From assembly GCA_964504345.1 (NCBI GenBank), contig CAZDDX010000009.1, forward strand, positions 4,223 through 68,222: DNA of 64,000 nt, read 5' to 3'. This document shows positions 24,881 to 33,552 of the stretch, one piece after another. Both the position numbers and the translations under genes were made by a program. The notes beneath the pieces are model-generated. The model was not told the DNA's origin and made no database searches. It saw nothing but the letters and a program-made list of their open reading frames with translations. Source of the stretch: CAMDTE01 sp964504345. Its GTDB lineage: Bacteria; Bacteroidota; Bacteroidia; Flavobacteriales; Schleiferiaceae. Numbering within the stretch: position 1 is the stretch's first letter; each line of letters opens with the position of its first letter.

Positions 24881-27415
24881 ATGACTTTCTCCGTGACCCT
24901 ACCGTCCTCAAAAGCCGCCACCTCCCGTCGGTTCACTTGGTTTCCACTGTTGAGCGCCTTGCTCCTGGCCGTCTTCAACCTCTTCGGAACCCCCGCGGCC
25001 CGCGCCCAAGGCCTGGTAGGGCCCTCCACCGCGAACTACGTGCCCGGCATGGAGTACGAAATTGGCGGCATCCTCGTAACGGGCGCAGACCACCTGGACC
25101 CCAGTGTCATCCAGCTCCTGAGCGGCCTCACCGTGGGCGACCGCCTCACCCTCCCCGGCGAGAAAGTCACCAACGCCGTCAAGACGCTATGGAACCAAAA
25201 ATTGTTCGACAACGTCCAGATTTACGTGCACGAGCGCCAAGGAGACATCGTGTTCCTCACCATCGCCCTGCAGCCCCTGCCCAAACTCTCCAAATTCTAC
25301 TTCACGGGCCTCACCAAGGCCCAGCAAGACGCCGTTCGGGAGTTGATCCAACTGCAACGCGGCGCCGTGGTGTCCGAAAACCTCAAAGTGACGGCCGCCA
25401 ACAAAATCACCAAGCGCTACGTGGAAAAAGGCTACCCGGACTGCCGCGTGAACGTGGTGCAAACGGTAGACTCCACCGCCACAGACCGCGTCATCCTGGG
25501 ATTTGACGTAAACCTGGGCGTGCGCCTGCGCATCGCGAGCATTGATTTTGAGGGCAATCCCTCCTTCCCAGACGCCAAATTGCGCAGCAAATTCAAGGAA
25601 ACCCACCAGCACGCCGCCTGGAACATCTTCCAGTCTTCCAAGCTCTTGGCAGACAAATACGCCGACGACCAACGGAAACTGATCGCCTTCTACAACACCA
25701 AAGGCTTCCGCGACGCCCGCGTGGTGCGCGACTCCTCGTACCGCACCGACGAGGGCCTGCACCTGAAAATCTTCCTTGAAGAAGGCAAACCCTACTTCTT
25801 CCGCAACATTTCCTTTGTGGGCAACGCCGAATACCCCACGGACGTACTGGAATCCATCCTCCGCATCCAAAAAGGCGAGCGCTACGATGCCAAACGCCTC
25901 TACGAACGCGTCAACGGCGACCCCAACTCCAACGACATCGCGTCCCTCTACCTGAACAACGGCTACCTCTTCTCCAGCGTCATGCCCGTGGAGACGCGCG
26001 TGGAAAACGACTCCATCGACCTGGAAATCCGCATCCGCGAAGGCCGCCCCGCCACCATCAACAAGGTCACCGTGACCGGCAACGACCGCACCAACGACCA
26101 CGTCATTTACCGCGAGGTCCGGACCCGCCCAGGCGACCTCTTCAGCCGTGCAGACATCCAACGTACCATCCGCGAACTGGGCCAGCTGGGTTATTTCGAC
26201 GCCCGCAACGTCAACGTCACCCCAAAACCGAACGCCGAAACCGGAACCGTCGATCTGGAATACACCGTGGTGGAGCAGTCCACCAGCCAATTGGAACTCC
26301 AAGGCGGTTGGGGCGCCAACACCGTGGTGGGCACCTTGGGCCTGAATTTCAACAACTTCTCCGCCCGCAACATCGGCAACAAAAAGGCGTGGAAGCCCCT
26401 CCCCACCGGCGACGGCCAAACCATCAACCTGCGCGCGCAAACCAACGGCACCTTCTTCTCCTCCTATTCCTTCAGCTTCACGGAGCCGTGGCTGGGCGGC
26501 AAAAAGCCCAATGCACTGAGCGTCAGCGCGTACCACAACATCATGAACTCCAACGGTCGCACGGACTCGTTGGCCCAAAAAATCTCCATCACCGGCGTCT
26601 CCGTGGGCTTGGGCCGACGCCTCAAATGGCCAGACGACTACTTCACCCTTTTCCAACAGATGGAATTCCGTCGGTTCGACGTCAACAACTACCCGTTCAT
26701 TGGCGGCGACTTCAAGCAAGGCATCATGCACGCCTTGGCCTACTCCTTTGTGCTGCGTCGGGACAACCGGGACTACCCCATCTTCCCCACCCGCGGAACC
26801 TCCTTCAACTTCACCCTAGAAGCCACCCCGCCCCTCTCCCTGCTGGACGGCCGAGACTACTCCAAGCTCACCGCCACCGAAAAGTACCGTTGGGTGGAGT
26901 ACCACAAGTGGAAGATGACTTTTGACTCCTACGCTCTACTGGCCAAAAACACCGTCTTCCGCGGCTACATGGAATTTGGGATGCTGGGCATGTACAACGC
27001 CAACTACGGCCTGCCCCCCTTGGAACGCTACTACCTGGGCGGCGACGGTCTCCAAAACTTCGTGCTCGACGGCCGAGAAATCGTAGGCCTCCGCGGCTAC
27101 CAAAACTACTCCCTCACGCCCAACGGCGGCGGCGCCCTCTACAACAAGCTCACCGCAGAACTGCGCTACCTCGTCACCCCCAACCCCAGCGCCCAAATCT
27201 TCATCCTGGCCTTTGCCGAAGCCGGCAACAACGTGGACCGATTCCGGGACTACAACCCCTTCTACCTCAAGCGCTCCGCCGGTGTGGGCTTGCGCATCTT
27301 CATGCCTATGTTCGGCCTCCTGGGCGTGGACCTGGCCCACGGATTTGACCCCCAACCCGGCGCCCTCACCCCCAGCGGCTGGCGCACCCACTTCGTGATG
27401 GGTCAGCAGTTCTAA
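24881..27415 (+). CDS. bamA: Outer-membrane protein assembly factor BamA
   Basis: 844 residues. A signal peptide spans 1-43 (ending PAARAQ), then about five POTRA repeats to residue about 460 (for example FYFTGLTKAQQDAVRELI, IDFEGNPSFPDAKLRSKF, ISFVGNAEYPTDVLESIL, VTVTGNDRTNDHVIYREV). The C-terminal barrel has FSFTEPWLGGKKPNALSVS and ends MGQQF with the terminal Phe of outer-membrane barrels. It inserts beta-barrel proteins in the outer membrane. The directly following Skp-like chaperones serve the same process. It is translationally adjacent to uppS. Confidence 0.96.
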   Translation: MTFSVTLPSSKAATSRRFTWFPLLSALLLAVFNLFGTPAARAQGLVGPSTANYVPGMEYEIGGILVTGADHLDPSVIQLLSGLTVGDRLTLPGEKVTNAVKTLWNQKLFDNVQIYVHERQGDIVFLTIALQPLPKLSKFYFTGLTKAQQDAVRELIQLQRGAVVSENLKVTAANKITKRYVEKGYPDCRVNVVQTVDSTATDRVILGFDVNLGVRLRIASIDFEGNPSFPDAKLRSKFKETHQHAAWNIFQSSKLLADKYADDQRKLIAFYNTKGFRDARVVRDSSYRTDEGLHLKIFLEEGKPYFFRNISFVGNAEYPTDVLESILRIQKGERYDAKRLYERVNGDPNSNDIASLYLNNGYLFSSVMPVETRVENDSIDLEIRIREGRPATINKVTVTGNDRTNDHVIYREVRTRPGDLFSRADIQRTIRELGQLGYFDARNVNVTPKPNAETGTVDLEYTVVEQSTSQLELQGGWGANTVVGTLGLNFNNFSARNIGNKKAWKPLPTGDGQTINLRAQTNGTFFSSYSFSFTEPWLGGKKPNALSVSAYHNIMNSNGRTDSLAQKISITGVSVGLGRRLKWPDDYFTLFQQMEFRRFDVNNYPFIGGDFKQGIMHALAYSFVLRRDNRDYPIFPTRGTSFNFTLEATPPLSLLDGRDYSKLTATEKYRWVEYHKWKMTFDSYALLAKNTVFRGYMEFGMLGMYNANYGLPPLERYYLGGDGLQNFVLDGREIVGLRGYQNYSLTPNGGGALYNKLTAELRYLVTPNPSAQIFILAFAEAGNNVDRFRDYNPFYLKRSAGVGLRIFMPMFGLLGVDLAHGFDPQPGALTPSGWRTHFVMGQQF

Positions 27416-27461
27416 TCGGCGCCAACGTTACCGAAGACCCTCCAAAAAATATACCTTGCGC

Positions 27462-28034
27462 ATGCCCGTCAACAGCACAGCCCCATCCCGCGGTCACAAC
27501 CGCCTGTCGCCCCGCCCCGCATTTCCCACCAAACTCCTTGCGGCCGTCGTTCTCCTTTTGGCCCTCACCTACAGCGCCTCCGCCCAACGTTTGGCCTACT
27601 GCAACACCCAGTACGTGCTGAACAAAATGCCCGAATACGCCCAAGCCAAAAAGGAAATCGAACGCGTCACCAAAGAATGGGAAGGCGAAGTTTTGGCTGC
27701 CCTGGACGAAGCCCAGGCCCTGGAACAAGCCCTTGAGGCGGAAAAAGTGCTCCTCACCAACGCCCTCCTTGCCGAACGAAAAAAAGCCGTTGAAGACAAG
27801 CGCGCGCAAGCGCGTGCCCTCCAAATGAAGTACTTCGGCCCCGAAGGCGAGCTGTTCACCAAACAAATGGAATTGGTACGGCCTTTGCAAGACCAAGTCT
27901 ACAATGCCGTTCGCGATGTGGCCAAACGCAAAAAACTCGACTTCGTCTTTGACCAAGGCTCCGCCGTGGGCGTGCTCTACGCCGCAGAAACCAACGACAT
28001 CTCCGACGAAGTCCTGGACAAACTGGGCCGCTAA
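27462..28034 (+). CDS. OmpH/Skp-family periplasmic chaperone, first copy
   Basis: 190 residues from the ATG at 27462 (an in-frame TTG two codons earlier lies in a TACCTTGC promoter-like box). A long basic N region and a hydrophobic signal segment end at TYSASAQ. QRLAYCNTQYVLNKMPEY starts the OmpH domain. Residues about 65-130 are alpha-helical and rich in A, E, K and Q, forming the coiled-coil tentacle that holds unfolded outer-membrane proteins. KKLDFVFDQGSAVGVLYA ends the domain. It follows bamA by 46 bases. Confidence 0.92.
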   Translation: MPVNSTAPSRGHNRLSPRPAFPTKLLAAVVLLLALTYSASAQRLAYCNTQYVLNKMPEYAQAKKEIERVTKEWEGEVLAALDEAQALEQALEAEKVLLTNALLAERKKAVEDKRAQARALQMKYFGPEGELFTKQMELVRPLQDQVYNAVRDVAKRKKLDFVFDQGSAVGVLYAAETNDISDEVLDKLGR

Positions 28035-28065
28035 TCGTTTAACGTTCTGATTAAAACCCAACTCC

Positions 28066-28073
28066 TATCTTTG
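28066..28073 (+). promoter_or_regulatory. -7 box TATCTTTG before the second ompH gene
   Basis: Perfect TAnnTTTG, but 74 bases before the ATG, so unlike many genes in this window this transcript has a normal leader. Confidence 0.55.
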
Positions 28074-28147
28074 CCGACTAACGAATTCCAAAGAACCTCA
28101 AACCGATCAAACGACAGCCGCACCGAAGCGGTCTCAACCCCACAATC

Positions 28148-28654
28148 ATGAAAAAAGTCCTCTTCGCCGCCGCTATCGCACTCTTCTCTGCTGCTCCCGC
28201 ACTCGCCCAAAAAGTGGGTCACATCAACATCGACTCCTTGCTGGTATTGATGCCGGAATACAAAACCGCCATGGCCGACTTGGAAGCCGAGCAAGCCAAA
28301 TTTGAGAACGAAGCCCGCGAAATGCAAGCCGAATTGGAAAAGAGCGCCGCTGCCATGCAAGCCGCATCGGTCAACTGGAGCGAATTGCGCAAGCAACAGG
28401 AAACCAAGAGCTTGCAAGACGCCTACGCCAACATCCAATCCTACATGCAGAATGCCCAAGAGACCCTGCAAACCAAGGAAGTGGAAATGTTGACCCCCGT
28501 CTTGGAAAAAATGCAAAAAGCCATCGACGACGTAGCCACCGCCCAAAAGCTCGCCTACGTCATTGACTCCTCCCGCTCCAAGGGCGTTTTGGTGTACCAA
28601 AAAGGCGGAGACAACCTCATGAAGGCCGTCAAAGCCAAGCTCGCCATTAAGTAA
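28148..28654 (+). CDS. OmpH/Skp-family periplasmic chaperone, second copy
   Basis: 168 residues. A classic signal peptide (MKKVLFAAAIALFSAAPALA) is followed by KVGHINIDSLLVLMPEYKTAMADLEAEQAKFENEA. The long helical arm runs from about 45 to 120, and KLAYVIDSSRSKGVLVY closes the beta core. This tandem of two divergent OmpH proteins after bamA is usual in Bacteroidota. It has its own leadered promoter and is followed by two strong hairpins. Confidence 0.93.
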   Translation: MKKVLFAAAIALFSAAPALAQKVGHINIDSLLVLMPEYKTAMADLEAEQAKFENEAREMQAELEKSAAAMQAASVNWSELRKQQETKSLQDAYANIQSYMQNAQETLQTKEVEMLTPVLEKMQKAIDDVATAQKLAYVIDSSRSKGVLVYQKGGDNLMKAVKAKLAIK

Positions 28655-28655
28655 A

Positions 28656-28709
28656 CCGCGGCAATAGTGCCGCGGGGATCCCCCAACGGCGCGCCAGCGC
28701 CGTTGGGGG
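28656..28709. terminator. Two tandem hairpins between ompH and murI
   Basis: A 7-bp stem CCGCGGC/GCCGCGG (28656-28675) is followed directly by a perfect 13-bp stem CCCCCAACGGCGC/GCGCCGTTGGGGG with a GCCA loop (28680-28709). There is no T-run after either, so this may be an atypical terminator, an mRNA-stabilising structure, or a REP-like element. Confidence 0.55.
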
Positions 28710-28761
28710 AAACACCCCCACTCCCTCCGATCGCCTTTCCGATCGCCCCATCCCTCGCCGA

Positions 28762-29589
28762 ATGCAAGCAACCCCCGACGGCCCCATTGGACTTTTCGAC
28801 TCCGGCGTCGGCGGCCTCACCGTAGCCCGAGCGGTTGCTCAGCGCCTTCCGCACCGCCAACTCCTCTACTTTGGAGACACGGCACACCTTCCCTACGGCG
28901 ACAAATCGCCCGAAGCCATACAATCCTACTCCATCGCTATTGCGGATTACCTCCTGGCCCGTGGTGCCGTAGCCATCGTAGTAGCCTGCAACACCGCATC
29001 GGCGGTGGCCTGGGACGCCCTTCGCGCGCACGTACCCGCGCACATCCCCATCATCAACGTCATCGACCCCGTCGTTGCCGCCGTGGCCCAAACCTACCGC
29101 TCCCAAACAACACCCCCCAACGTCGGCGTCATCGGTACCCGCGGGACCATTGGCAGCGGCATCTACCCCGCACGCATCAACGCCGCCGGCGTACCCGGAA
29201 CCGTCCACGCCCTGGCCACGCCCCTCCTGGTGCCCATCATCGAAGAAGGCCTGGCGCACTCGGAAATCCTCCGCGCCACCCTCCACCACTACCTCGCGCA
29301 ACCGGAACTCCAAGGAATCGACACCCTCATCCCCGGCTGCACCCACTACCCCCTACTCACCGACGAAATCCGCGCTTTTTTCGCCGAGCACAACACCCCC
29401 ATCACCCTGATCGACGCCCCCACCGTAGTAGCCGACGCGGTAGCCCGCGCCGTCGAACCCGACAGTCCAGCACCCACCGCCACCCCACACGCGCCGCACC
29501 GCTTTTTTGTCAGCGACTACACCCCCACCTTCGAGCGAATCGCCCAACAGTTCTTCGGCGACGTCGTCACCCTGGAATTAGCACACTGA
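28762..29589 (+). CDS. murI: Glutamate racemase
   Basis: 275 residues. It interconverts L- and D-glutamate for peptidoglycan. The N-terminal GLFDSGVGGLTVARAV, LLYFGDTAHLPYGDKS, VVACNTASA (first catalytic Cys) and LIPGCTHYPLL (second catalytic Cys) are all present. The usual extra segment at the C terminus (HRFFVSDYTPTFERIAQQFFG) is as in Bacteroidota enzymes. It follows the ompH pair, a conserved order, and ends two bases before the next ATG. Confidence 0.95.
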   Translation: MQATPDGPIGLFDSGVGGLTVARAVAQRLPHRQLLYFGDTAHLPYGDKSPEAIQSYSIAIADYLLARGAVAIVVACNTASAVAWDALRAHVPAHIPIINVIDPVVAAVAQTYRSQTTPPNVGVIGTRGTIGSGIYPARINAAGVPGTVHALATPLLVPIIEEGLAHSEILRATLHHYLAQPELQGIDTLIPGCTHYPLLTDEIRAFFAEHNTPITLIDAPTVVADAVARAVEPDSPAPTATPHAPHRFFVSDYTPTFERIAQQFFGDVVTLELAH

Positions 29590-29591
29590 CC

Positions 29592-30119
29592 ATGGCCCTC
29601 GTACTTCCCGTCAACGGAATCGCCCCCACCATCCCCGCGTCCTGCAAACTCCTCCCCACGGCCACCGTAGTGGGCGACGTCGTCTTCGGCGAAGAATGCT
29701 CCGTCTGGTTCAACGCCGTTGTCCGAGGCGACGTCAACCAAATCCGCATCGGAAACCGCGTCAACATCCAAGACAACGCCGTCATCCACTGCACCTACCA
29801 AAAATTCGCCACCACCCTCGGAAACAACGTCTCCGTAGGCCACAACGCCATCGTCCACGGCTGCACCCTCCACGACAACGTCCTCATCGGCATGGGCGCC
29901 ATCGTGATGGACGGCTGCACCGTCGAGTCCAACTCCATCGTTGCGGCCGGCTCCGTCGTCACCCAGCACACCCACATCCCCGCGGGCGAAATCTGGGGCG
30001 GCATCCCCGCTCGCAAAATCAAAGCCATCAGTCCAGAGCTTCAAAAAGGTGAAATTGAGCGCATTGCCCAAAACTACCTGATGTACAGTTCCTGGTTCGA
30101 CGACCCTATCCATCCCTAA
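29592..30119 (+). CDS. Gamma-carbonic-anhydrase-like hexapeptide-repeat protein
   Basis: 175 residues of left-handed beta-helix repeats: ATVVGDVVFGEECSVWFNAVVRGDVNQIRIGNRVNIQDNAVIHCT, then VGHNAIVHGC and IGMGAIVMDG. The three metal-binding His of gamma-carbonic anhydrases can be placed in VIHCT, VGHNA and VHGC. The C-terminal helix region (QNYLMYSSWF) is typical of the YrdA/PaaY group. Whether it hydrates CO2 is not known. It follows murI after two bases and is probably co-transcribed. Confidence 0.87.
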   Translation: MALVLPVNGIAPTIPASCKLLPTATVVGDVVFGEECSVWFNAVVRGDVNQIRIGNRVNIQDNAVIHCTYQKFATTLGNNVSVGHNAIVHGCTLHDNVLIGMGAIVMDGCTVESNSIVAAGSVVTQHTHIPAGEIWGGIPARKIKAISPELQKGEIERIAQNYLMYSSWFDDPIHP

Positions 30120-30202
30120 CGGGGTGCAAGTTGGCCCTTTTTTGGCCCGACAATCGGTTTTAAACGGATAGAAGCGTATAAAAACGACTACCAAGGTACT
30201 TT

Positions 30203-30250
30203 ACTGAATATCAGTCTACTGTGCTTTACTAAACGTTTGCACTAAAGCAC
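30203..30250. promoter_or_regulatory. Two palindromes upstream of nfu
   Basis: ACTGA-ata-TCAGT (30203-30215) and GTGCTTTA...TAAAGCAC with a 14-base loop (30221-30250). They lie 35-95 bases before the nfu -7 box and could bind a regulator of iron-sulfur assembly; no regulator is identified. Confidence 0.35.
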
Positions 30251-30285
30251 CAAAAAAGACACGGTCGCCAATCCTCCGAATACGC

Positions 30286-30293
30286 TAATTTTG
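30286..30293 (+). promoter_or_regulatory. -7 box TAATTTTG of nfu
   Basis: Perfect TAnnTTTG followed by GGGT and the ATG, a four-base gap. Confidence 0.68.
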
Positions 30294-30297
30294 GGGT

Positions 30298-30906
30298 ATG
30301 GAAATCAAACGCGTCCCCGTCAGCATCTACGCCGAATCGACCCCCAATCCCGCGGTCATGAAATTCGTCGCCAACAAAATGCTCATCGACCAAGACCACG
30401 TCGAATTCCGCAACATCGAAGAAGCGCAACCCAGCCCCCTGGCTGTCCAATTGTTTCACTTCCCCTTCGTCAAAGAAGTCTTCATTTCCAGCAACTTCGT
30501 CGCCCTCCACAAGTTTAACGTCGTCGAATGGGACGACGTTGCCCAGGAAATCCGCCAATTCCTCACCGACTGGATCACCTCCGGCCAACCCATCCTCACC
30601 GGCCCCGTTGCCCCCCGAAAAGACGAGGAAACCGGCATTCAGGCCATCACCATGGACTCCCTCCCCACCGACCTGGGCGAGATCGAGCAACGCATCGTCG
30701 AAGTCCTGGACGAATTCGTCCGACCCGCCGTGGCGCAAGACGGCGGCAACATCGCTTTCGTTGGCTACGCTAACAAGATCGTCACCGTTCAGCTCCAAGG
30801 CGCCTGCTCCGGCTGCCCCTCCAGCACCCTCACGCTGCAGTCCGGCATCAAAAACATCCTCCAGCGCATGCTCCCCACCCTGATCGACGACGTCGTCGCG
30901 GCCTAA
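30298..30906 (+). CDS. NifU-family iron-sulfur carrier (Nfu)
   Basis: 202 residues. The N-terminal Nfu_N domain covers residues about 8-95 (YAESTPNPAVMKFVANKML). The C-terminal NifU domain covers about 125-200 and carries the cluster-binding CxxC in GACSGCPSSTLTLQSGIKNIL. It delivers Fe-S clusters to target proteins in the cytoplasm. A perfect promoter box ends four bases before the ATG; pgi follows after 26 bases, with a weaker box TACTTTTA (30917-30924) of its own. Confidence 0.93.
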   Translation: MEIKRVPVSIYAESTPNPAVMKFVANKMLIDQDHVEFRNIEEAQPSPLAVQLFHFPFVKEVFISSNFVALHKFNVVEWDDVAQEIRQFLTDWITSGQPILTGPVAPRKDEETGIQAITMDSLPTDLGEIEQRIVEVLDEFVRPAVAQDGGNIAFVGYANKIVTVQLQGACSGCPSSTLTLQSGIKNILQRMLPTLIDDVVAA

Positions 30907-30932
30907 CCTACGGTCCTACTTTTAAAGAACAC

Positions 30933-32519
30933 ATGAATCCGACGAAAACCCGCGCCTGGCAGGCCCTTGAGGCCCATTCCTCCTCATTCAACCACCACCT
31001 GCGCGACCTCCTCACGGATCCCGCCCGCGTTTCGGCGCAAACCATACGCCTGGACGACCTCCTCCTCTTCGACTACTCCAAGCACCGCGTCACCGAAGAA
31101 ACCCTGGGACTTCTGGAATCCCTCTTCGCAGAAACCGGCGCCGCCGACGCCTTCCAGTCCATGCTCCGCGGCGACAAAATCAACGCCACCGAAGGTCGCG
31201 CCGTGTTGCACACGGCGCTCCGCGACCCCCGCACCGAACCCCTTCTGGTGGACGGCGTGGACGTTCGCGCGCTCGCCTCCGGCGAGCGCCACCGCATGTA
31301 CGCCTTCGCCGACGCCGTCCGCGCCGGTCGTAAACGAGGCCACACCGGACTGCGCTTCAACCACATCGTCAACATCGGCATTGGCGGATCCGATTTGGGC
31401 CCCCGCATGGCCTACGAAGCCCTCAAACCCTTCACGGACCGTGACCTCCAGCTCCATTTTGTCTCCAACGTGGACGGCGCAGACCTCCACGAATGCCTGC
31501 GGCAGCTGGACCCCGAGCGCACCCTCTTCCTGGTGGCCTCCAAGACCTTCACCACGCAGGAAACCATGGCCAACGCAGAGGCCGCCCGCACCTGGCTCAT
31601 TCAGCAACTGGGCGACCCCTCCTGCACCGAAAAGCACTTTGTGGCCCTGAGCACGAACGCGGAAAAAGTAGCGGCCTTCGGCATCAACCCGGAACACACC
31701 TTCGGTTTTTGGGACTGGGTGGGCGGACGCTACTCCGTTTGGAGCGCCATCGGCATGCCCTTGTGCATCGCAATTGGATCGGAGCAATTCCAATCCTTTT
31801 TGGACGGTGCGCACCGCATCGACCGCCACGCCGCAGAGGCCCCTTTTCGCCAGAACATCCCGCAAATCATGGCGGCACTGGGCATCTGGTACCGAAACTT
31901 TTGGGGTGCCAGCAGCCACGCCGTATTGCCGTACGACCAGTACCTGCACCGCTTTGCGGCCTACTTGCAGCAGGCAGACATGGAGTCCAACGGCAAATCC
32001 GTAGACCGCGACGGCAACCGCGTTACCTACGCCACCGGACCCGTGGTTTGGGGTGAACCCGGCACGAACGGCCAACACGCGTTTTACCAATTGATCCACC
32101 AAGGCACCGAATTAATACCGTCGGATTTCATTGCCAGCGTGCATCCGCAGCATCCACTACACGCGCACCACGCCAAACTCTTGAGCAATTTCTTGGCACA
32201 AACCGAGGCCCTCGCATTGGGCCGGCCCACCGCCCCCACCCCCTACAAAGTATTCGAGGGCAACAAACCCACCTCCACCTTCCTCTTTGACGCCCTCACC
32301 CCTTACGCCCTGGGCGCACTCATCGCCCTCTACGAGCACAAAATCTTCTTCCAGGGCCACGTGTGGAACATCTACCCCTACGACCAGTGGGGCGTGGAAT
32401 TGGGCAAGGAAATGGCCAACATTGTCCTCCCGGAATTGGAAGGCGACGGCCCCATTGGCGCACACGACGCCTCCACCGCGGCGCTCATTGCGCACGTGCG
32501 AAACTTGCAGCAGCAGTAG
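30933..32519 (+). CDS. pgi: Glucose-6-phosphate isomerase
   Basis: 528 residues, close to the long-form family size. It interconverts glucose 6-phosphate and fructose 6-phosphate. Both family signatures are visible: DWVGGRYSVWSAIG and IYPYDQWGVELGK. NIGIGGSDLGPRMAYEAL forms the sugar-phosphate site, and ASKTFTTQET and GTELIPSDFI are as expected. Fructose 6-phosphate feeds amino-sugar and GDP-mannose synthesis, so it indirectly supports the envelope pathways in this window. Confidence 0.96.
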   Translation: MNPTKTRAWQALEAHSSSFNHHLRDLLTDPARVSAQTIRLDDLLLFDYSKHRVTEETLGLLESLFAETGAADAFQSMLRGDKINATEGRAVLHTALRDPRTEPLLVDGVDVRALASGERHRMYAFADAVRAGRKRGHTGLRFNHIVNIGIGGSDLGPRMAYEALKPFTDRDLQLHFVSNVDGADLHECLRQLDPERTLFLVASKTFTTQETMANAEAARTWLIQQLGDPSCTEKHFVALSTNAEKVAAFGINPEHTFGFWDWVGGRYSVWSAIGMPLCIAIGSEQFQSFLDGAHRIDRHAAEAPFRQNIPQIMAALGIWYRNFWGASSHAVLPYDQYLHRFAAYLQQADMESNGKSVDRDGNRVTYATGPVVWGEPGTNGQHAFYQLIHQGTELIPSDFIASVHPQHPLHAHHAKLLSNFLAQTEALALGRPTAPTPYKVFEGNKPTSTFLFDALTPYALGALIALYEHKIFFQGHVWNIYPYDQWGVELGKEMANIVLPELEGDGPIGAHDASTAALIAHVRNLQQQ

Positions 32520-32754
32520 TTCGGAGGTAGGCGCCCCATGCACTACTGGATGGGACGGCTGGGTTGAATGATTGGTTTTAGGGGCTAATCGGTCCTGACA
32601 AATCCCGCGCCACCTTCCGAATCCCTAAATAATGGGTATTTTACCCATTTAACCCGATTTTTTCGGTGAATTTTGGAACCGTGCTCCCTTCAGGAGCTCG
32701 GGACTACTATTCTATGGACCTCACCGTACCCCCTCAAGCACATCAAACCGTGCT
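32520..32754. other. Gene-free stretch between pgi and the small RNA
   Basis: No coding region is supported; a frame that runs from 32666 into the NYN gene is an N-terminal artefact. A short dyad GCTCC-cttca-GGAGC lies near 32682-32696. On the minus strand this stretch is downstream of the small RNA's terminator. Confidence 0.45.
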
Positions 32755-32815
32755 AAAAAATAAACGCCTCCCACAGGGGGAGGCGTCGGGCCTAGGGAGC
32801 TACCCTAGGGGTGGT
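32755..32815 (-). ncRNA. Candidate small RNA (about 60 nt, two hairpins)
   Basis: On the minus strand a perfect promoter box is followed by an expected start near 32815. Then come a hairpin CCTAGGG-TAGCT-CCCTAGG (32791-32809) and a terminator hairpin ACGCCTCCC/GGGAGGCGT (32764-32786), ending in TTTATTTTTT (32763-32755). No reading frame exists in it. The layout of a strong promoter, one structured domain and an intrinsic terminator is that of a bacterial small RNA. It could belong to a described Bacteroidota RNA class such as Flavo-1, which I cannot check. Confidence 0.65.
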
Positions 32816-32819
32816 AGTG

Positions 32820-32827
32820 CAAAGGTA
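32820..32827 (-). promoter_or_regulatory. -7 box TACCTTTG of the small RNA with matching -33 TTTG
   Basis: Perfect TAnnTTTG on the minus strand. TTTG lies 18 bases upstream (32846-32849), close to the Bacteroides -33/-7 spacing; this -33 box is inside the first codons of the NYN gene. It is one of the most complete promoters in the window. Confidence 0.65.
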
Positions 32828-32842
32828 TATAAAATTTCTACA

Positions 32843-33469
32843 ATGCAAAATTCCAACTCGCAAAATCGGGTAATTGCCTACATCGACGGTTTTAATTTAT
32901 TCTACGGCCTAAAGTCATCGAACATGACCCAGTGCAAATGGTTGGATTTGCGTAAACTCATTGCGGGCATGCTCAAAGGGCATCAAGTTTTGGTAGCGGT
33001 GAAGTACTTCACCAGTCCTGTAAAAAACAACCCGGATAAACACTTAAAGCAGTCAACCTATTTGTCTGCCCTCGAAAATTCGGGCATAGAGATTATTAAA
33101 GGACATTTTCAAACAAGTAGTGCCACGTGCTCGGCCTGTTTGCACCAATGGAACGAAACCAAGGAGAAAATGACCGATGTGAATATCGCAACCGAGATGA
33201 TCACCGATGCCTTTCAAAATAAATTTGACGTTGCCTTATTAATCTCCGGCGACAGCGATCTTGTTCCCCCAATAAGAGCAATTCGTCGCTATTTCAGCAG
33301 CAAAAGGGTAGTTGCCGTCTTCCCTCCGGATCGCAGCAGCAAGGCCCTGAAAGAAACAGCCCATGCCTCGTTGAGCTTGGGTCGGAAAAAGATTCAAGAT
33401 GCGCAATTCCCGGACCGAATCATTCTCCCCTCAAAACACGTGATTTCCGCTCCCGAAGGATGGACGTAA
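32843..33469 (+). CDS. NYN-domain protein (LabA/DUF88-like, putative ribonuclease)
   Basis: 208 residues from the ATG at 32843. The PIN-like NYN fold is recognisable by its acidic residues in VIAYIDGFNLFYGL, TDVNIATEMITDAF and DVALLISGDSDLVPPIRAI. A CSACLHQW segment in the middle could bind metal. NYN proteins are usually RNases acting on RNA quality control or regulation; the target here is unknown. The gene starts about 28 bases from the inferred start of a divergent small RNA, whose -33 box overlaps codons 2-3. More A+T-rich than pgi. Confidence 0.85.
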   Translation: MQNSNSQNRVIAYIDGFNLFYGLKSSNMTQCKWLDLRKLIAGMLKGHQVLVAVKYFTSPVKNNPDKHLKQSTYLSALENSGIEIIKGHFQTSSATCSACLHQWNETKEKMTDVNIATEMITDAFQNKFDVALLISGDSDLVPPIRAIRRYFSSKRVVAVFPPDRSSKALKETAHASLSLGRKKIQDAQFPDRIILPSKHVISAPEGWT

Positions 33470-33552
33470 AAAACATAAAATTCTCTTAATCAGGAACTTT
33501 ATGAATATATAATCGAGGATTACCGACTCTATATCTCGCCAAATCTCCCTCC

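Noticed and set aside
25187..26731. 514-codon open frame opposite bamA
   Set aside because: Shadow of bamA; valine/glycine-rich translation with no motifs.
32666..32842. N-terminal extension of the NYN protein
   Set aside because: It would translate through the small RNA terminator and stem region; the NYN domain starts shortly after the ATG at 32843.
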